Below, piece by piece: positions 1 through 7,723 of a stretch of 64,000 nt of DNA (its first letter is position 1; each line of letters opens with the position of its first letter). The notes beneath the pieces are model-generated. The model saw only the letters and a program-made list of their open reading frames with translations, was not told the DNA's origin and made no database searches. The stretch is from Cohnella sp. SGD-V74. Lineage in GTDB: Bacteria; Bacillota; Bacilli; Paenibacillales; Paenibacillaceae. The stretch is taken from contig NZ_PVYW01000008.1 in NCBI RefSeq assembly GCF_003001675.1, positions 62,001-126,000 of the forward strand, written 5' to 3'. The position numbers were made by a program, and so were the translations under genes.

Positions 1-828
1 TCGCAGACGGCGTGGCAGGAAGCTCTCGAATCGTCGTCGGAGCAGGAGAATGTCGAATCGCTGCCGCCGGAGACGGATGATACGTATCCGGCCGAGACGG
101 AGAACTCGCATTTGCCCGAGGGCGACGAGCAGGCCTCAGCGCCGGACTCCAAGGGCGGCTCCGACGAGCAGCTTGGCCGAGACGAGACTGCGAAGGCGGG
201 ACGGGAGAGCGGCGCCAAGTCGAATCAAGAGACGGCTGCGAAGCCGGGAACGCCCGGCCGATCCGCAACCGGTTCCGACAAAGCCGGAATTCCGACCGAA
301 CCCGCATCGGGCAGCGCCAAAGCTTCCGATTCCTCAGAGCGCGCGCCTGCCGAATCCGAACCGCCGGCCTCGGCCTCCGCGCAGTCGCCCTCAGACGCAT
401 CCGAGTCCGCCGCCCGTCCAGATACGAAGGAGACGAACGTCGCAGGGACGAAGGAATCCGCGCAGCCCAATGAAGCTCCGACGATTCCGGCGGAAAGCGG
501 CAAGCGCGATTACGATCAAGAAATCAAGACGATCCAAGCACAGTGCACGAGGGACATGAAAGCGGCATTAAGCGAGGCGGAATCCGGCTTGCAGCAAGTG
601 GATAAGAGGGATCCTTTCGCGATTCAGGCGTGGCAGTCGAGCCTGACGAAAAATATGGCGGCCGCGGAATCCGATTGCGACGGTCAGTTCAACGAACTGA
701 TCCAAGACGCGGAGAACGATTCCGTATCGCCGGAAGCCATTGAAGAGTGGAGGAAATCTTTTAACGCCGCCAAAGAAGAGCTTAAGGCGGAGTCGAACGC
801 CAAGGCGGCGCAATTACTCGGAGGGTGA
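1..828 (+). CDS. C-terminal part of an Ala/Glu/Ser/Pro-rich protein of unknown function (5' end outside window)
   Basis: The reading frame is open from the first base of the window, so the true start lies to the left and about 275 residues are visible. The first ~170 residues are low-complexity and disordered-looking, rich in Ala, Ser, Glu, Pro and Lys. The last ~105 residues (from about the KRDYDQEIK segment) look alpha-helical and charged, with two cysteines, and could form a small coiled-coil domain. I recognise no family. The layout (long linker, short helical tail) would suit a surface-anchored or envelope protein, but the N-terminus needed to judge this is missing. The last 15 bases overlap the end of the convergent XRE regulator gene. 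Confidence 0.6.
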   Translation, partial: SQTAWQEALESSSEQENVESLPPETDDTYPAETENSHLPEGDEQASAPDSKGGSDEQLGRDETAKAGRESGAKSNQETAAKPGTPGRSATGSDKAGIPTEPASGSAKASDSSERAPAESEPPASASAQSPSDASESAARPDTKETNVAGTKESAQPNEAPTIPAESGKRDYDQEIKTIQAQCTRDMKAALSEAESGLQQVDKRDPFAIQAWQSSLTKNMAAAESDCDGQFNELIQDAENDSVSPEAIEEWRKSFNAAKEELKAESNAKAAQLLGG

Positions 829-1185
829 ATCGGTTTTGTTCGCCAGGGCGCGGTCGCGAAGCATTCGTTCGAGCAGGCTGCGAATGAGATCGAGATCGCT
901 TTTCTCCAGTGGAACTCCGTCCCAATGAAGCTGTTCTACATTTAAATACTCTTTCGCGTTGTGGTTGAGCTCCGCAGGCGGGTCCGGATAATCGGTAAGG
1001 CCCAGGAGATAATCCGCGGACGTGCGCAGCACTCTCGACATCGTCTGTATGGATTCGATGGTGGGCTGCCGGTATCCGGATTCGTATCCCGCGTAAGTGC
1101 TCTTGGCGACTCCGACGCAATCGGCCACTTCCTGCATGGTCATTTTTCTCTTTTTCCGCAATTGCTTCAGTCGCTTCGGAAACAT
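814..1185 (-). CDS. XRE-family HTH transcriptional regulator
   Basis: A 123-residue protein with an N-terminal Cro/C1-type helix-turn-helix at about residues 5-62 (QEVADCVGVAKSTYAGYE as helices 2-3, then the PTIESI and SADYLLG segments typical of SinR/Xre domains). The C-terminal 60 residues are acidic and helical, probably for dimerisation. The domain is a sequence-specific DNA binder, usually a repressor. The gene stands alone between a convergent neighbour and a leftward promoter. An inverted repeat beside its own -10 box suggests autoregulation. The target is unknown. Confidence 0.85.
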   Translation of the reverse strand: MFPKRLKQLRKKRKMTMQEVADCVGVAKSTYAGYESGYRQPTIESIQTMSRVLRTSADYLLGLTDYPDPPAELNHNAKEYLNVEQLHWDGVPLEKSDLDLIRSLLERMLRDRALANKTDSPSE

Positions 1186-1274
1186 GCCCAGCCCCCCTTC
1201 CCAAGTCCCCGTTTCTTGTCGTATAGCGAAGGTTCACAAAGGACTTCGTTGTACTCTTCTCGGTTGCACCCATA

Positions 1275-1298
1275 ATTATAGCATGTTTACCATATGCT
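1275..1298 (-). promoter_or_regulatory. Candidate promoter and operator of the XRE regulator gene
   Basis: On the minus strand a TATAAT -10 box (1275-1280) sits about 90 bases upstream of the XRE start. It touches an interrupted inverted repeat, AGCAT-N9-ATGCT (1280-1298). No good -35 is visible. Placing such a repeat over the spacer is typical of a self-repressing HTH gene. The rest of 1186-1481 shows nothing else. Confidence 0.4.
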
Positions 1299-1481
1299 TT
1301 CATCCGCTAGATTCCCTCCGGATCGAGGCGCCCGCGGCAGGCCGGCAGGCCGTCTGCCCGATTCGTATCCCTCATGCCTCTCGTTAACGGTTCCCGCAAG
1401 TTCCACCAATGCCCCCGATATGATAGTATGAAAACAAAAAGAAGCCCTCAGAGGGTGAAGTTACGATTGAGAGGTCGACCC

Positions 1482-2117
1482 ATGCTGCCCAGATATTCAA
1501 CCGTCAGACAATTCGGATCGGACGAGATCGTCATCAAGAAGTCCCGTTTCATCGGTTATGCCAAGCCGGCGGAGACCGAAGAGGAAGCGGTCGCTTTCAT
1601 AGAAGAAATCAAGAAGAAGCACTGGGACGCCACGCACAATTGCTCGGCCTACCTGATCGGCGAGCGCGACCAGTTCCAGAAGGCGCTGGACGACGGAGAG
1701 CCGAGCGGAACGGCGGGCAAGCCGATTCTGGAAGTGATCAAAAACCGCGGCATGAAAAACGTCGTCGTCGTTGTGACCCGCTATTTCGGAGGCATTATGC
1801 TGGGAGCGGGCGGTTTGGTGAGGGCGTATACGGACGGGGCCGTCGTCGGCATCGACGCGGCGGACCCGATCGTCAAAGTGCTGCATCGGGAAGTCGTCGT
1901 CGACGTAGACTATACTTGGTACGGCAAGCTGGAGAACGAGCTGAGGGGCCGCGGCTTCAGGGTGGGCGAAGTTTCCTTTACGGATCGCGTAACGGTGCCT
2001 TGTTACCCCGAAGCCGGAGAGGCGGCGGAACGTTTTCAAGCCTGGATGACGGACCTGACGCAGGGGCAAGCCGTGATCGAAGCCGGGGAAGAACTGTACT
2101 TCGTCGAAGGGGAGTAG
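1482..2117 (+). CDS. YigZ family protein (IMPACT/UPF0029 N-terminal domain)
   Basis: A 211-residue protein. The start at 1482 is preferred over an in-frame ATG at 1374 because a GAGGT ribosome binding site lies six bases upstream and the family begins with this kind of short N-terminus. Residues ~15-120 form the IMPACT-like domain, with the conserved DDGEPSGTAGKP motif (70-81) and the VTRYFGG...GAGGLVRAY block (98-116). Residues ~140-205 form the DUF1949-like C-terminal domain. In eukaryotes IMPACT binds GCN1; the bacterial role is unsettled. The gene is housekeeping-like, single copy, and convergent with the YjbQ gene, only five bases apart. Confidence 0.92.
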   Translation: MLPRYSTVRQFGSDEIVIKKSRFIGYAKPAETEEEAVAFIEEIKKKHWDATHNCSAYLIGERDQFQKALDDGEPSGTAGKPILEVIKNRGMKNVVVVVTRYFGGIMLGAGGLVRAYTDGAVVGIDAADPIVKVLHREVVVDVDYTWYGKLENELRGRGFRVGEVSFTDRVTVPCYPEAGEAAERFQAWMTDLTQGQAVIEAGEELYFVEGE

Positions 2118-2122
2118 CTTCG

Positions 2123-2524
2123 CTACCCTTCGATCGTCTTCACGTAGAAGGTACGCTGGCGCGGTCCGTCGAATTCGCAGAAGTAGATGCCCTGCCAGCG
2201 TCCGAGCAGCAGATTTCCTCCTGTCACGATCACGGTCTGAGACGTTCCGGTCGTGATTGCTTTCAGATGGGAGGCCGTATTTCCTTCTGCATGGCGGTAC
2301 TTCGGATGCTCCCACGGATACACCTCGTCGAGGCGCATCAGCACCTCCCGCTTGACGTCGGGATCGGCGTTCTCGTTAATGGCGATGCCGGCCGTCGTAT
2401 GGGGGCAGTAGATATGAACGATTCCTTCCGCAATGCCGGCTCTAGCGACGGCTGAGGCCACCTGTCTCGTAATATCGATCATCTCGTCGCGCCGCGAAGT
2501 GGACAACGTTTCTTTGATCAACAT
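2123..2524 (-). CDS. YjbQ/UPF0047 family protein (secondary thiamine-phosphate synthase enzyme family)
   Basis: A 133-residue single-domain protein. The start at 2524 has a GGGAGG site seven bases upstream on the minus strand; the longer frame to 2548 lacks one. The family signature CPHTTAGIAINENADPDV (about 40-57) and the HAEGNTASHLKA block (78-91) supply the conserved His and Glu of the putative active site. E. coli YjbQ shows weak thiamine-phosphate synthase activity in vitro, but the physiological function of the family is not firmly known. It lies tail-to-tail with the yigZ-like gene. Confidence 0.92.
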   Translation of the reverse strand: MLIKETLSTSRRDEMIDITRQVASAVARAGIAEGIVHIYCPHTTAGIAINENADPDVKREVLMRLDEVYPWEHPKYRHAEGNTASHLKAITTGTSQTVIVTGGNLLLGRWQGIYFCEFDGPRQRTFYVKTIEG

Positions 2525-2659
2525 AAACAATCCTCCCTTTTCCTCCAATTATACCATCCCAACAATGCAGTCCGGCAGCCGCTCTCTCACTTATAAGCGA
2601 TTCGAATAGAAGGCATCAGATATTCTAATGAAATGGGCGATCATAACTGCGAATTTCGA

Positions 2660-2720
2660 TTGACGGGAGAAGCCGTTATCTGGTAAAGTATCAATACCTA
2701 CTAATTTAATAGGAATTATC
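2660..2720 (+). promoter_or_regulatory. Candidate promoter and operator of the sulfate transport operon
   Basis: TTGACG (2660-2665) and TAAAGT (2684-2689) form a moderate sigma-A promoter with an 18-base spacer. Right after it comes an imperfect palindrome, CCTACTAATTTAATAGG (2697-2713), followed by AATT. AT-rich palindromes ending in GGAATT in front of sulfur genes resemble binding sites of Rrf2-type cysteine regulators such as CymR. That link is inference. The site overlaps the expected start of transcription, which fits repression. Confidence 0.5.
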
Positions 2721-2760
2721 TTATATACAGCTCTCAAAAGCTCGGGAGGTACACGTCAAC

Positions 2761-3576
2761 GTGAGTTCCATGCTGCAGGGTCGCTGGTGGAGCTGGGGAT
2801 TTCGCAGCACCGTCATGCTTTATTTCATTGTGCTCATTATTTTTCCGATTATCGGGATTTACGGGCAGTCTTTCTCGTCGGGATGGGCGGCGTTCGCCGA
2901 TAACATTACGGAACCGCTCGCTTGGAAAGCCGTGCTGCTCACGGTCAAGCTGGCGCTGATCGCCACCGTCATCAACATGTTCATCGGAACGATGTCGGCG
3001 TGGGTGCTTATCCGCTACCGGTTTCCGGGACGCCGGCTCCTGAACAGCCTGGTGGATCTGCCCTTCGCTTTGCCGACGGCGGTGGCGGGATTGATGATCC
3101 TGCTGCTGCTCGGTCCTCGCAGCTCTGTCGGAGGACTGGCCGAGAAGCTTGGCTTTACGATTCTGTTCCATCAGCCGGCCATCGTGATCGCGATGGTATT
3201 CGTCACCTTCCCGTTCGTCATTCGCGCGGTTCAGCCTCTGCTCGAAGAGATGGACTCTTCGGAGGAGGAAGCGGCGTACACGCTCGGGGCGACGAAGGCG
3301 GCAACGTTCTGGAAGGTTATTCTTCCAAGCATGCTTCCCGGCATTCTGAGCGGAGCGATGCTGGCGTTCTCCAGAGGGCTTGCGGAGTTCGGGGCCGTCG
3401 TGCTCGTCGCCGGGAACATTCCGGGCAAGACGCTTATCGCTTCGGTATATATTTTCGGCGAGATCGAGAGCGACAACGCGATCGGGGCAACTGCGGTCAG
3501 CGTGCTGCTGCTGACGTTCTCCTTCCTGATTCTGTGGACGGTTAATTACGTCCAGATGAGGAGGAAGAACGGATGA
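2761..3576 (+). CDS. cysT: Sulfate/thiosulfate ABC transporter permease CysT
   Basis: A 271-residue integral membrane protein of the CysT (CysU) family, starting with GTG behind a CGGGAGG site. Six hydrophobic segments are visible, starting at about residues 17, 62, 98, 138, 195 and 245. The EEAAYTLGATKAATFWKVILP cytoplasmic loop is the EAA motif that contacts the ATPase, and the LPTAVAGL segment is typical of the family. It forms the heterodimeric channel with CysW in the membrane. It is the first gene of a four-gene operon and overlaps cysW by four bases (ATGA). Confidence 0.94.
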   Translation: MSSMLQGRWWSWGFRSTVMLYFIVLIIFPIIGIYGQSFSSGWAAFADNITEPLAWKAVLLTVKLALIATVINMFIGTMSAWVLIRYRFPGRRLLNSLVDLPFALPTAVAGLMILLLLGPRSSVGGLAEKLGFTILFHQPAIVIAMVFVTFPFVIRAVQPLLEEMDSSEEEAAYTLGATKAATFWKVILPSMLPGILSGAMLAFSRGLAEFGAVVLVAGNIPGKTLIASVYIFGEIESDNAIGATAVSVLLLTFSFLILWTVNYVQMRRKNG

Positions 3577-4370
3577 GAAGGCTGTGGATCGGATTAACCG
3601 TCGCCGTGTTCAGCGTGCTGCTCATCATTCCCGTCATCCGGATCGCCATGGGCGCTTTCGACGAGGGCTGGGGCGGGTTCGCCAGAGGATTGGCCAGACC
3701 CGAGACGCTGCACGCGCTGTACATGACCGGACTGATCGTCGTCATCGTCACGATCGTCAATACGCTGTTCGGCGTTATGCTCTCCTTGTATCTGGTTCGG
3801 GCCACATGGCTTGGCAATAAAGTCAAACAATTGCTCAACAGCATTGTCGATCTGCCTTTCGCGGTGTCGCCGGTTATCGGCGGTTTGATGATCGTGCTGC
3901 TGCTCGGTCCCGAGACGGCGCTGGGCGCGCTGTTCAACAAGGCCGGGATCGACATCGTCTACGCCCTCCCCGGGATGATCATCGCGACGTTGTTCGTGAC
4001 GTTCCCGCTTGTCGTGCGCGAAGTGATGCCGGTGCTGCAGGAAATCGGCAGCGCGCAGGAGGAAGCGGCGGCGACGCTCGGAGCAAGCGCCTGGACGACG
4101 TTCTGGCGCGTCACTTGGCCGTCGATCCGCTGGTGCGTCGTCTACGGCGTCGTGCTGACGGTCGCCAGAGCCATGGGAGAATTCGGAGCCGTGCTCGTCG
4201 TGTCGGGGAACATTCTGTTCAAGACGCAGACGGCGACCACGCTCGTGTATCAGGATGTCGAGAACTTTAATCTTACCGCGGCGAACTCCATCGCCTTGGT
4301 GCTGGCGGCAGGCTCCGTCACGCTGCTTCTGCTGATGGAATGGGCCAAATCGAGAAGGGAAGTGCATTAA
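3573..4370 (+). CDS. cysW: Sulfate/thiosulfate ABC transporter permease CysW
   Basis: A 265-residue partner permease to CysT with the same six-helix plan. Its EAA loop reads EEAAATLGASAWTTFWRVTWP, and the LPFAVSPVIGGL segment is characteristic of CysW. The start codon overlaps the cysT stop, so translation is probably coupled. The stop is followed almost at once by the cysA ATG (one-base gap). Length and topology match the family. Confidence 0.94.
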   Translation: MRRLWIGLTVAVFSVLLIIPVIRIAMGAFDEGWGGFARGLARPETLHALYMTGLIVVIVTIVNTLFGVMLSLYLVRATWLGNKVKQLLNSIVDLPFAVSPVIGGLMIVLLLGPETALGALFNKAGIDIVYALPGMIIATLFVTFPLVVREVMPVLQEIGSAQEEAAATLGASAWTTFWRVTWPSIRWCVVYGVVLTVARAMGEFGAVLVVSGNILFKTQTATTLVYQDVENFNLTAANSIALVLAAGSVTLLLLMEWAKSRREVH

Positions 4371-4371
4371 G

Positions 4372-5436
4372 ATGCATATCGAGGTTCGCGGATTAAACAA
4401 AAAATTCGGCGATTTCCAAGCGGTGGCGGATGTTGACTTCGAGATCGAGAAGGGCCAATTGATCGGTCTGCTCGGACCCAGCGGCGGCGGCAAAACTTCG
4501 ATTCTGCGCATGCTCGCCGGTCTGGAGACGGTAGACGACGGCGATATTGTGTTCCATGGCAAGCGGGTGAACGACCTTCCTCCCCAAGAGAGAGGAATCG
4601 GCTTCGTCTTCCAGAACTATGCGCTGTTCAAGCATATGACGGTGGCGGAAAACATCGCGTTCGGCCTGGAAGTGAAAAAGTGGTCGAAACAGAAGATCAA
4701 GGAACGGGTGGCCGAGCTTGTCGACCTGACCGGACTGTCGGGCTTCGAGAAGCGTTATCCGCACCAGCTGTCCGGAGGCCAGCGTCAGCGCGTCGCTTTC
4801 GCCAGAGCGCTCGCTCCCGAGCCGCAGTTGCTGCTGCTCGACGAGCCGTTCGCCGCGATCGACGCGAAGATTCGCCACGAGCTGCGGTCCTGGCTGCGCG
4901 AGATGATCGATCGTCTCGGCATTACGTCGATCTTCGTCACGCACGATCAGGATGAAGCGATCGAAGTGGCGGATCAAATTATGATCATTAACAAAGGGCG
5001 CCTGGAGCAGAAGGGCACGCCTTGGGAAATCTATAAAAATCCGGAGTCCCCGTTCGTGGCGAGCTTTATCGGCGAGTCGACGATCATCGAAGACGTCTCG
5101 GCGCTGCGCGGCTTCGGCGGTTCGGGCGAGCTGCCCGGCACGAAGGCGCTCATCCGTCCGGAATACGTCGAGATCGGCAAGGAGCACGATTTCGAGCTGT
5201 TGTCGGCGACGGAGACGGGACGCGTTCGCCACATCCATTTCCGCGGAAGCGAATGGCTGGTGGAGGTCCAGATCGGAGCGGCGAAGCTCGTTACTTACCG
5301 TTCCTTGGAGAAAGAGATTTTGCAGCCGGGCGACGAGGTCCGGGTGCTGATTCACCGGGCTTATCTGTTCAACGATACGAACAGCTGGGTCATGGAGAAC
5401 AAATTGAAAGAAGATCCTATGCCGGTTCACATTTAA
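4372..5436 (+). CDS. cysA: Sulfate ABC transporter ATP-binding protein CysA
   Basis: A 354-residue cytoplasmic ATPase that powers the CysTW channel. The Walker A motif GPSGGGKT is at 35-42, the LSGGQRQR signature near 138, the Walker B LLLLDEPFAAID near 158, and the H-loop (THDQDEA) near 192. Residues ~235-345 form the extra C-terminal TOBE-like domain seen in CysA and MalK relatives, which may serve regulation. All motifs are intact. The gene follows cysW directly. Confidence 0.94.
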   Translation: MHIEVRGLNKKFGDFQAVADVDFEIEKGQLIGLLGPSGGGKTSILRMLAGLETVDDGDIVFHGKRVNDLPPQERGIGFVFQNYALFKHMTVAENIAFGLEVKKWSKQKIKERVAELVDLTGLSGFEKRYPHQLSGGQRQRVAFARALAPEPQLLLLDEPFAAIDAKIRHELRSWLREMIDRLGITSIFVTHDQDEAIEVADQIMIINKGRLEQKGTPWEIYKNPESPFVASFIGESTIIEDVSALRGFGGSGELPGTKALIRPEYVEIGKEHDFELLSATETGRVRHIHFRGSEWLVEVQIGAAKLVTYRSLEKEILQPGDEVRVLIHRAYLFNDTNSWVMENKLKEDPMPVHI

Positions 5437-5485
5437 GGCCGGACGGATGACGGATGGGAGCCTACGAAGGCACCGGGAGGTCGCG

Positions 5486-6565
5486 ATGAAGAGGGAAAAC
5501 CGTACGCGCGCAATCGGGCGTACCGCTTTGTATGGCGCACTTATTTTATCTATGCTGGCGTTTGTCCTGTCGGCTTGCGGAGCCGGTCGCGAAGAGCCGG
5601 GTTCTTCGAACGTTCCCGACGGAACGGGAGACGTCACGCTCGTGCTCGGCGCTTATTCGGTCGCGAAGGACGCGCTTCAGGAGATTATCCCGGCTTTCAA
5701 AGCCCATTGGAAGGAAACTACGGGACAGACAGTCGCTTTCCAGGAGTCGTACGAAGCTTCGGGCACGCAGACCCGTTCGATCATCGGAGGCTTCGATGCG
5801 GACGTGACGCTGCTCGCGCTCGAAGGGGACGTCGATAAGCTGGTGAGCGCCGGACTCGTGTCTCCGGAGTGGAAGAGCGATTCCACGAAGGGAATGATTA
5901 CGCGCTCGATCGTCGTGCTCGGCACGAGGGCGGGCAATCCGCTCGGCATTCGGGATTTCGACGATTTGACGAAGCCGGGTGTGAAGGTGCTGTATCCGAA
6001 TCCGAAAACGTCCGGAGGCGCTCAGTGGGACATCAACGCGATCTACGGGGCGGGACTCAAGAAGGCGGAACTGGAGACGGGGACGAAGGACGCGGCGGCA
6101 GCCAAGCAATTCCTGGTGGACGTTCACCGCAATATCGAATCGATGGACAAGAGCGGGCGAGCCTCGATGGCCGCCTTCGAATACGGGGTCGGAGACGTTA
6201 TCATTACCTATGAGAACGAGCTGTTGGCACGGATCGCCAAAGGCGTGGAGTACGATATCGTCGTGCCGCCGAGCACGATTCTGATCGAGAATCCCGCCGC
6301 AGTCGTCGACCGCAATGCCGATCGCCACGGAGTGAGGAAAGTCGCCGACGCTTTCATCGAATTCCTCTATTCGGACGAAGCCCAGAAGCTGTTCGCCAAG
6401 CACGGCTTCAGGCCTGTGAACGAGGCGCTGGCCGCACAGATGGAGGACCGCTATCCGCAGCCGCCGGAGCTGTTCACGATCGATTACCTGGGCGGATGGG
6501 GCGAAGTCAGGAACACGCTGTACTCCAAGCGGGGGATCTGGTATCAGGTACTGGCCGGACAATGA
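5486..6565 (+). CDS. Sulfate-binding lipoprotein of the ABC transporter
   Basis: A 359-residue extracellular solute-binding protein of the Sbp/CysP family. The start at 5486 is chosen for its GGGAGG site five bases upstream. A type II signal peptide with lipobox LSAC ends at about residue 32, so the mature protein is membrane-anchored. The family signature PNPKTSGGAQW is present. In most bacteria the binding protein is first in the operon; here it is last, 49 bases after cysA, and a terminator follows. The ligand could be sulfate or thiosulfate. Confidence 0.93.
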   Translation: MKRENRTRAIGRTALYGALILSMLAFVLSACGAGREEPGSSNVPDGTGDVTLVLGAYSVAKDALQEIIPAFKAHWKETTGQTVAFQESYEASGTQTRSIIGGFDADVTLLALEGDVDKLVSAGLVSPEWKSDSTKGMITRSIVVLGTRAGNPLGIRDFDDLTKPGVKVLYPNPKTSGGAQWDINAIYGAGLKKAELETGTKDAAAAKQFLVDVHRNIESMDKSGRASMAAFEYGVGDVIITYENELLARIAKGVEYDIVVPPSTILIENPAAVVDRNADRHGVRKVADAFIEFLYSDEAQKLFAKHGFRPVNEALAAQMEDRYPQPPELFTIDYLGGWGEVRNTLYSKRGIWYQVLAGQ

Positions 6566-6580
6566 GCGGACGGGTTGGTA

Positions 6581-6628
6581 AAAAACAGTTTTAGCGGGAA
6601 GGCTATACACCGTTGGGCTGTTTTTTTT
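6581..6628 (+). terminator. Rho-independent terminator of the sulfate operon
   Basis: AAAAAACAG and CTGTTTTTTTT flank a hairpin with several G-U pairs, ending in eight T residues, 16 bases after the binding-protein stop. Directly after it, TGTTATAAT (6628-6636) forms an extended -10 box for the next gene. Confidence 0.8.
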
Positions 6629-6682
6629 GTTATAATTGTAGATTAGAACAGGAATTGCGCAGCCAATAGGGAGGACTATCAT

Positions 6683-7648
6683 TTGCAGAAACCAACCACC
6701 ATACGCACTATGCTCATGATTCTTTATTTTCAGCTCGTCATGCTGATATTAGGCATCGGGTCCACGGTTGTGAATTGGGATCAAGTGGATACGTCAAATC
6801 AGAACGCTCTGTCCTTTATGATTCAATACTACGGAATTACCCTTCTCACAGTTATCGGGATGATCTTCATGGTCAACAGAAAAAGAATGATTGTCACTCT
6901 GTTGCTTACCATGCTGCTGCTGTTGTCCTCCGTCCTCAGCTTCTTGCTGGGCAATCCTACGCAGATTCTGCTGACATTTGTCATTATTGTCTTGTTCCTG
7001 CTCAGGTCTACCCGGCAATATTTCCGCGGAACTTACGTGGCTCCGCCTTCGGCCAGGAACCGTACAACCGCCGCTGCGGCGCCGACCGATGGAGAAGAAG
7101 TCGAGAAAGCCGCATTGGCCGAGCCCGATGAAGCTCCCGCCGAGCCTCTCGTCAAGCTGAAGAAGGAACCGGAAGTGCATGTTCGCGAAGCGACTCCGGA
7201 GGATGCGGATACGGTATACTCCTTGATGAGGATGGCGTTCGAAGAATACCGCACGGCGATTCCGCCTTCAAGCGCCCTTGACGAAACGGAAGAATCGGTG
7301 CTGGAGGCGCTGCGCAGCGGCAGCGAATCGGCGGCGATCCTGTACGAGGAAGATACGGCTGTGGCGATGGTACGCTACAAGTATGACGGCGACGCCATCT
7401 ATTTCTTCCGCCTGTCGGTAGCTCCTCATCGCCGCAGAAGAGGATACGCAAGGCAGTTGGTGAAATGGATCGAGACGCACGGCATCGCCAAAGGCAAGAA
7501 GATCAGCCGCTGCAAGGTGCGCCAATCGGTGCAGAACAATCTTGTGCTTTATCAAAATATGGGCTACGAGGTCGTCGACCAAGAGCTTGTCGTTCGCCCT
7601 GCGGGCACGGTTAAGGCATTTACGTTGGAGAAGAAGCTTTGGGAATAG
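6683..7648 (+). CDS. Membrane protein fused to a GNAT N-acetyltransferase domain
   Basis: A 321-residue protein starting with TTG, eight bases after an AGGGAGG site. Four hydrophobic helices (about 9-30, 46-62, 67-88, 91-107) make an N-terminal membrane module. A Pro/Ala/Glu-rich linker (~115-160) follows, then a GNAT fold (~163-321). The acetyl-CoA pyrophosphate loop is the SVAPHRRRRGYARQLV stretch near 250, close to the Q/RxxGxG/A consensus, and the YQNMGYE motif ends the fold. It probably acetylates an amine at the inner face of the membrane; the substrate is unknown. The gene is monocistronic, with its own promoter-like -10 and terminator. Confidence 0.85.
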   Translation: MQKPTTIRTMLMILYFQLVMLILGIGSTVVNWDQVDTSNQNALSFMIQYYGITLLTVIGMIFMVNRKRMIVTLLLTMLLLLSSVLSFLLGNPTQILLTFVIIVLFLLRSTRQYFRGTYVAPPSARNRTTAAAAPTDGEEVEKAALAEPDEAPAEPLVKLKKEPEVHVREATPEDADTVYSLMRMAFEEYRTAIPPSSALDETEESVLEALRSGSESAAILYEEDTAVAMVRYKYDGDAIYFFRLSVAPHRRRRGYARQLVKWIETHGIAKGKKISRCKVRQSVQNNLVLYQNMGYEVVDQELVVRPAGTVKAFTLEKKLWE

Positions 7649-7665
7649 AAGAAAGAGAATAGCGG

Positions 7666-7696
7666 GCTCGCCGGTCTTCGGACCGTGCGGGCTTTT
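7666..7696 (+). terminator. Rho-independent terminator after the membrane-GNAT gene
   Basis: GCTCGC-CGGTC, a TTCG tetraloop, then GACCG-t-GCGGGC and TTTT form an 11-bp stem with one bulge. It ends 27 bases before the next start codon and so also lies in the leader of the GTPase gene. Confidence 0.75.
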
Positions 7697-7723
7697 GTTC
7701 CTATTCCTAACTTTGGAGGGCAT

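Noticed and set aside
1374..1481. Longer N-terminus for the YigZ-family protein
   Set aside because: No ribosome site before 1374, and the extra residues (basic, low complexity) do not fit the family; the 1482 start has a site at the right distance.
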